The notes under the pieces were generated by a model. It saw only the letters and a program-made list of their open reading frames with translations, was not told the origin of the DNA and searched no databases. A program made the position numbers and the translations under genes. Positions 7,002 to 10,495 of a stretch of DNA of 10,495 nt are shown here, in pieces. Origin of the DNA: Natronohydrobacter sp. (GTDB taxonomy: Bacteria > Pseudomonadota > Alphaproteobacteria > Rhodobacterales > Rhodobacteraceae); contig SKGU01000338.1 of assembly GCA_007117255.1 (NCBI GenBank), positions 1-10,495 of the forward strand, given 5' to 3'. How positions within the stretch are numbered: the stretch's first letter is position 1; every line of letters begins with the position of its first letter.

Positions 7002-8894
7002 TTATGTCCTGTTTCTGGAAATGGGCAGGATTGTCGTGTCCGGGTCGAGGCAGGCGCGTATGGCCGTCAGATCAAGAGTTTCTTCGGCTTCCAGCCGCGC
7101 CACAAGGCAGGAAATCTCATCGCGGTGCTCTTCGATCAGCGCCACGGCCTTGGTTTCGGCGTCGTGCAGCAACGCCATCACTGCCTGATCGACCCGCGTA
7201 GCCGTTTCATCCGAGAAACTTCGCGGTTGCGCAATCTGCTGGCCCAGAAACGGGTGATCTTCGCTCTCACGCAGATCGACAGGGCCGATCTCCGCATCCA
7301 TGCCCCAGCGCGCGACCATGGACCGCGCCAGCGCTGTGGCGCGGCGGATATCGTCGTCTGCACCCGAACTGACCGAGCCAAGCAACAGCTTTTCCGCCGC
7401 CCGCCCGGCCAGCAGCGTGACCAGTTGCGCGCGCAGATACGCCTCAGACAAGGTGTGTCGGTCATGGGCAGGCAGCATATGCGTGCTGCCAAGACTGCGC
7501 CCGCGCGGGATAATCGTGACCTTGTAGATCGGATCACCGCCGGGGGCGTAAAAGGCCGCCGCCGTATGCCCGGCCTCATGAACGGCCAGCCGGTGCCGCT
7601 CATCCGGCTGTATCGCCAATGTGCGCACAGTGCCCATCATCACCTTGTCGCGCGCCTCATCCAGATCAGCGGGGGTGATGTCGCCGCCCCGACGGCGCGC
7701 AGCCGTGATCGCGGCCTCGTTCAGCAGGTTCTTCAGATCGGCGCCGGAAAAGCCCGGCGTGCCTGCGGCGACCTGATCCAGATCGACATCACGATGCAAC
7801 GGCAGGCCCTTGATGTGCACATTCAGGATCGCGCGCCGGGCGTCCTTGTCGGGCAGCGACAGGGTCACATGCCGGTCAAACCGTCCCGGGCGCAGCAGCG
7901 CCGGGTCCAGCACATCGGGGCGGTTGGTGGCGGCCAGCACCACGACCGCCTCGCGCGCGCTGAATCCGTCGAGTTCGGCCAGTATCTGGTTCAGCGTCTG
8001 TTCGCGTTCGTCATGGCCCCCGCCCAGACCGGTGCCGCGCGTGCGCCCGATACTGTCCAGTTCATCAATGAAGATGATTGCCGGGGCCTGTTTGCGCGCG
8101 GCTTCAAACATCTTGCGCACGCGTCCAGCACCCACCCCTACAAACATCTCCACGAATTCCGATCCCGAAGTCGAAAAGAACGGCACTCCTGCTTCGCCTG
8201 CCAGCGCACGCGCCAGAAGCGTCTTGCCGGTGCCGGGTGGCCCCATCAGAAGCACGCCATGCGGCACTGTGGCGCCCACGCGCTGGAACCGGTCCGGATC
8301 GCGCAGGAATTCGACCAGTTCCGAGACTTCGCGCTTGGCTTCATCCTGCCCTGCGACATCGGCAAATGTCACCTTGCTGGTCAGCTTGGTGGGTTTCGAC
8401 GCCCGACCGCTCAGGAAATCCCCCATGCCGCCCAATCCGCCGCCCATACCCCCGCCAATCCCACCCATCATGCGACGACTGAGCCAGAAATAGAAGGCGA
8501 TGATCAAAATCCATGGCAGAAACCAGATCAAAGTCGAGGGTGCGCGCGGGGCTTCGGCCGTGACTGTGATGTTCATATTTTCCAGCAAAGGCACCAGCGC
8601 CGGATCAGGCTGCGCTGGTGTAATTGCCCGCACACGACTGGCACCGTCGGCCCTCTGGTCTTGTAGCGTGGCAACAATCGCTCTTTCCTCCAGCGTCACC
8701 TCGCGCACGTCACCATTCCGGATCAGGGTTTTAACTTCGCTATAGGGTGCAGTCACCGTGGCACCGGGCGTGGTTGGTTGCTGCGTGAGCAGGAATGTCA
8801 ACGCCACCAACCCCAAAACAAACAGCCAAAGCATCTGGTCCTGTCCCGGTTTGCCAGGCTGTTGGGGTGGCATTGGCGTCTTTGGGGTGTTCAT
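7002..8894 (-). CDS. ftsH: ATP-dependent zinc metalloprotease FtsH (probable second copy)
   Basis: This membrane-anchored AAA+ protease degrades misfolded membrane proteins and short-lived regulators. Residue numbers count from the GTG at 8897; subtract 1 for the chosen ATG at 8894, which gives 630 residues. Two membrane segments (about 23-39 and 123-138) flank a small periplasmic domain, and a Gly/Met-rich linker (144-159) follows. The AAA domain has Walker A GPPGTGKT (219-226), pore motif FVG (252-254), Walker B IIFIDELDS (274-282) and arginine fingers R336/R339. The protease site is HEAGH (440-444), with D516 in GADDDI as the likely third zinc ligand. ATG is preferred because GAGGAGG is 4 nt before it but only 1 nt before the GTG. 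Its neighbours (phaC and fds) are not those I would expect for the housekeeping ftsH (usually beside tilS), so a paralogue is inferred. Confidence 0.95.
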   Translation of the reverse strand: MNTPKTPMPPQQPGKPGQDQMLWLFVLGLVALTFLLTQQPTTPGATVTAPYSEVKTLIRNGDVREVTLEERAIVATLQDQRADGASRVRAITPAQPDPALVPLLENMNITVTAEAPRAPSTLIWFLPWILIIAFYFWLSRRMMGGIGGGMGGGLGGMGDFLSGRASKPTKLTSKVTFADVAGQDEAKREVSELVEFLRDPDRFQRVGATVPHGVLLMGPPGTGKTLLARALAGEAGVPFFSTSGSEFVEMFVGVGAGRVRKMFEAARKQAPAIIFIDELDSIGRTRGTGLGGGHDEREQTLNQILAELDGFSAREAVVVLAATNRPDVLDPALLRPGRFDRHVTLSLPDKDARRAILNVHIKGLPLHRDVDLDQVAAGTPGFSGADLKNLLNEAAITAARRRGGDITPADLDEARDKVMMGTVRTLAIQPDERHRLAVHEAGHTAAAFYAPGGDPIYKVTIIPRGRSLGSTHMLPAHDRHTLSEAYLRAQLVTLLAGRAAEKLLLGSVSSGADDDIRRATALARSMVARWGMDAEIGPVDLRESEDHPFLGQQIAQPRSFSDETATRVDQAVMALLHDAETKAVALIEEHRDEISCLVARLEAEETLDLTAIRACLDPDTTILPISRNRT

Positions 8895-8980
8895 CACGCC
8901 TCCTCAGTGCATTTGCCTGCCCGTCTCGCAGTAAGAAACAGACAAGCCGGTAAAACCTTACAATACAAAATAGCAATTTC

Positions 8981-9009
8981 ACGGGGATGCGTCCTTGCGA
9001 TGCATCAAG
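8981..9009 (-). promoter_or_regulatory. Candidate heat-shock-type promoter for ftsH-phaC
   Basis: On the minus strand CTTGAT (9009-9004) is followed after 17 nt by CCCCGT (8986-8981), about 87 nt before the ftsH ATG. The E. coli sigma-32 pattern is CTTGAAA with CCCCAT about 11-17 nt further on, and ftsH is a common sigma-32 target, so this is a reasonable candidate. The spacing is at the upper limit and one base of each element differs. The same bases also form a weak FNR-like core, TTG-N8-CAA (8995-9008 on the + strand), so the assignment is ambiguous. Confidence 0.3.
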
Positions 9010-9091
9010 TTTTTGCATGTCACATATGGCAGAAATCTGACTTCAATAACTTATGCGCATCATCTGCGGCTCTGGTTCGCTTGTTCGTGAA

Positions 9092-9257
9092 ATGATTTCA
9101 AGTGCTTGGTGTGTTGCTGACCTTCGCGCCCATGTGGCAACCAACCTTATCGGCCCGGATCAAGCAGCTTGAAGAAATGCTTGCGCCGGGCGGCTCGTGC
9201 CATGATGACCCTGTTCACAGAAGTGCCACACCGTGACTGAAAGTCTTGATAGATAAA
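9092..9257 (+). pseudogene. Remnant of a LysR-type transcriptional regulator (DNA-binding region only)
   Basis: Codons 9138-9182 read QPTLSARIKQLEEML. This matches the recognition helix and following helix of LysR-family winged helix-turn-helix domains (typical pattern sQPtLSxxIkqLEexLG). The open frame is only 34 codons (ATG 9132, stop 9234-9236) and has no ribosome site. Weaker LysR-like pieces continue in other frames: CVADLRAHVA before it (from about 9110) and RAMMTLFTEV after it (9196-9225), as expected after small insertions and deletions. The roughly 230-residue effector-binding domain is absent, because fdsG starts about 80 nt further on. LysR-type genes are known beside fds operons, so this may be a former operon regulator; that link is inference. 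The central block is convincing, and the flanking pieces are not by themselves. Confidence 0.65.
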
Positions 9258-9262
9258 CCTGA

Positions 9263-9291
9263 TTGGATCACGGAATTTCGATATTGATCAC
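9263..9291 (+). repeat. 20-bp-phased direct repeat upstream of fdsG
   Basis: GATCAC occurs at 9266-9271 and again at 9286-9291, each with a T two bases before it, so the copies are exactly 20 bp apart (about two helical turns). The pair lies 50-75 nt before the fdsG start. Helically phased half-sites are common for activators such as LysR-type proteins, but with only six to seven shared bases chance cannot be excluded. Confidence 0.3.
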
Positions 9292-9338
9292 TGACCCATA
9301 AGCTGTGCTAACCCATACAAAACTGGAGGACCACAGCC

Positions 9339-9812
9339 ATGGCACATGCCAACGCCATAGACACGCATCATATTGACGCCATCATTGCCGCGCATGTCAG
9401 GCTCGAAGGTCCGCTTCTGCCGCTTCTTCATGCGCTGCAAGAGGCCTTCGGGTATGTACCGACGCAAGCGTATGCGCCAATTTGCGAGGCGTTGAATATC
9501 AGCAAGGCGGAATTGCACGGCGTCATCAGCTTTTACCATGATTTCCGCGATGCCCCCGCCGGGCGGCACGTCGTCAAGATATGCCGTGCCGAGGCTTGTC
9601 AGTCTATGGGCGGTGCGGCTTTGGCCGAAAGCGTGCTCGCCAAGCTGGGGCTGGACTGGCACGGCACGACGCGCAATGGCGCGGTCACGATAGAACCGGT
9701 CTATTGCCTTGGGCTATGCGCCTGCGCGCCTGCGGCGATGGTGGATGATCGCGTCGTGGGGCGCGTTGACGCCGCGAAATTGGACAAGCTGCTGGCGGAG
9801 GCAGGCGCATGA
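9339..9812 (+). CDS. fdsG: NAD-dependent formate dehydrogenase gamma subunit (NuoE-like, [2Fe-2S])
   Basis: This small electron-transfer subunit belongs to the cytoplasmic molybdenum formate dehydrogenase that oxidises formate to CO2 and reduces NAD+. The 157-residue protein has the NuoE/24-kDa thioredoxin-like fold signature: HGVISFYHDF (60-69), then the four [2Fe-2S] cysteines C82 and C87 (CRAEAC) and C123 and C127 (CLGLC). The start is the ATG at 9339 with GGAGG at 9325-9329. The gene overlaps the next one by 4 nt (ATGA), so the two are translationally linked. A NuoE of complex I would be an alternative. The short length, the immediate fusion to a NuoF-like gene and the DEGDSG signature of that gene point to Fds instead. 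Confidence 0.92.
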   Translation: MAHANAIDTHHIDAIIAAHVRLEGPLLPLLHALQEAFGYVPTQAYAPICEALNISKAELHGVISFYHDFRDAPAGRHVVKICRAEACQSMGGAALAESVLAKLGLDWHGTTRNGAVTIEPVYCLGLCACAPAAMVDDRVVGRVDAAKLDKLLAEAGA

Positions 9813-10495
9813 AGATTTTCGTTCCCATGGACAGCGCTGCAAAGGCACTTGGCGCTGATGATGTCGCCGCCGCGCTGCGTGCCGCTGCGCCTGACGCGCA
9901 GATCATCCGCACGGGCTCTCGCGGCATGATCTGGCTGGAGCCTTTGGTCGAGGTTGAGGTCGACGGGGTGCGCCACGGCTTCGGCCCGGCAGACCCTGCC
10001 GACGTGGCTGCTATTGTGGACGGGACCAGCCCGAAAGCACTTGGTCCGGTCGAAGAGCTGGACTGGATGAAGCGCCAGACCCGGCTGACTTTTGCACGCG
10101 TCGGTGTGATCGACCCACTGTCGCTGGAGGATTATCAGGCGCATGGCGGGCTTGCCGGGCTGCGCCGCGCGATTGCAATGACCAGCCAGCAGATCGTGGA
10201 CGAGGTAAAAGCCTCTGGCCTGCGCGGGCGCGGGGGCGCGGGCTTTCCCACTGGCATCAAATGGCAAACGGTACATGATGCGGATGCGCCGCAGAAATAC
10301 ATCGTCTGCAATGCTGACGAAGGCGATAGCGGCACCTTCGCCGACCGGATGATCATGGAAGGCGATCCCTTCACACTGATCGAAGGCATGGCAATTGCGG
10401 GCTTGGGCGTGGGTGCGACACGTGGCTATGTTTACCTGCGTTCGGAATATCCCGATGCGATCCGCGTCATGCGCCAAGCGGTCGATGTTGCGCGC
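9809..10495 (+). CDS. fdsB: NAD-dependent formate dehydrogenase beta subunit (NuoF-like, FMN/NAD site), 3' end outside window
   Basis: This is the diaphorase subunit that passes electrons from formate oxidation through an Fe-S centre and FMN to NAD+. The first 229 codons are present. Residues 1-85 form a small N-terminal thioredoxin-like region typical of FdsB-type proteins. The FMN/NAD fold follows, with the glycine-rich loop GLRGRGGAGFPTGIKW (137-152) and NADEGDSGTFADR (168-180). NuoF of complex I usually has DESEPGT at that place, so DEGDSGT favours FdsB. The C-terminal [4Fe-4S] cysteines lie beyond the window. The start ATG overlaps the fdsG stop. The catalytic molybdenum subunit gene fdsA is expected downstream but is not visible here. 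Confidence 0.92.
   Translation, partial: MKIFVPMDSAAKALGADDVAAALRAAAPDAQIIRTGSRGMIWLEPLVEVEVDGVRHGFGPADPADVAAIVDGTSPKALGPVEELDWMKRQTRLTFARVGVIDPLSLEDYQAHGGLAGLRRAIAMTSQQIVDEVKASGLRGRGGAGFPTGIKWQTVHDADAPQKYIVCNADEGDSGTFADRMIMEGDPFTLIEGMAIAGLGVGATRGYVYLRSEYPDAIRVMRQAVDVAR

Larger units (their letters stand above)
8895..9338. other. 444-nt divergent intergenic region between ftsH and fdsG
   Basis: No intact gene was found here on either strand. The left part (8900-9010) should hold the ftsH-phaC promoter on the minus strand. The middle (about 9092-9257) holds a decayed LysR-type regulator fragment. The right part (9258-9338) should hold the fdsG promoter and contains a 20-bp-spaced direct repeat. 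The fdsG ribosome site GGAGG is at 9325-9329. A + strand frame of 34 codons from the ATG at 9132 has no ribosome site and is read as pseudogene sequence. Confidence 0.7.

Noticed and set aside
7125..8666. A 513-codon open frame on the + strand, antisense to ftsH
   Set aside because: It is the mirror of a G+C-rich gene with strong codon bias. The translation is rich in Arg, Gln and His with no domain, and the minus-strand frame encodes a complete FtsH.
9132..9236. A 34-codon open frame as a possible small protein gene
   Set aside because: There is no ribosome site before its ATG, and its first half is clearly LysR-derived with homology shifting frame on both sides, so decay explains it better.
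9701..10477. A 258-codon open frame on the - strand, antisense to fdsG/fdsB
   Set aside because: The + strand carries intact Fe-S and FMN motifs over the same bases, and the antisense product matches nothing I recognise.

Overview
The window looks like a piece of chromosome from an alphaproteobacterium, most likely of the Rhodobacterales. The reasons are the G+C-rich codon use, the NAD-linked formate dehydrogenase operon (fdsG-fdsB), a class I polyhydroxyalkanoate synthase, and dense gene packing with 4-nt start/stop overlaps. No tRNA, rRNA, CRISPR array, insertion sequence or phage gene was seen. The taxonomic call is inference from gene content, not from a marker gene.

Layout. (1) 1-2389, minus strand: an ABC exporter operon, with a MacB/LolD-type ATPase followed by a large FtsX-family permease that runs off the left edge. 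(2) 2536-3993, minus strand: a membrane flavocytochrome of the ferric reductase type (two haem b sites, FAD, NAD(P)H). (3) 4109-5179, plus strand: a secreted five-haem cytochrome c, divergent from the flavocytochrome. The 115-nt gap between them carries an FNR-like dyad. (4) 5196-8894, minus strand: a tight ftsH-phaC pair, namely a membrane AAA+ zinc protease followed after 3 nt by a PHA synthase with an extra N-terminal PHBC_N-like domain. (5) 8895-9338: a 444-nt intergenic region with a candidate heat-shock or FNR-like signal before ftsH, a decayed LysR-type regulator remnant, and a 20-bp-phased direct repeat before fdsG. (6) 9339-end, plus strand: fdsG and the first 229 codons of fdsB.

How the parts may work together. 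Genes 2-6 all deal with electron or carbon balance. Formate dehydrogenase makes NADH, PHA synthase stores reduced carbon, and the flavocytochrome plus pentahaem cytochrome could pass electrons from NAD(P)H to a periplasmic acceptor. FNR-like dyads at one good and two weaker positions suggest, but do not prove, oxygen control. The most notable observations are the divergent flavocytochrome/pentahaem pair with its FNR-like box, the translationally linked ftsH-phaC pair, and the LysR fossil where a regulator of the formate dehydrogenase operon might once have been.
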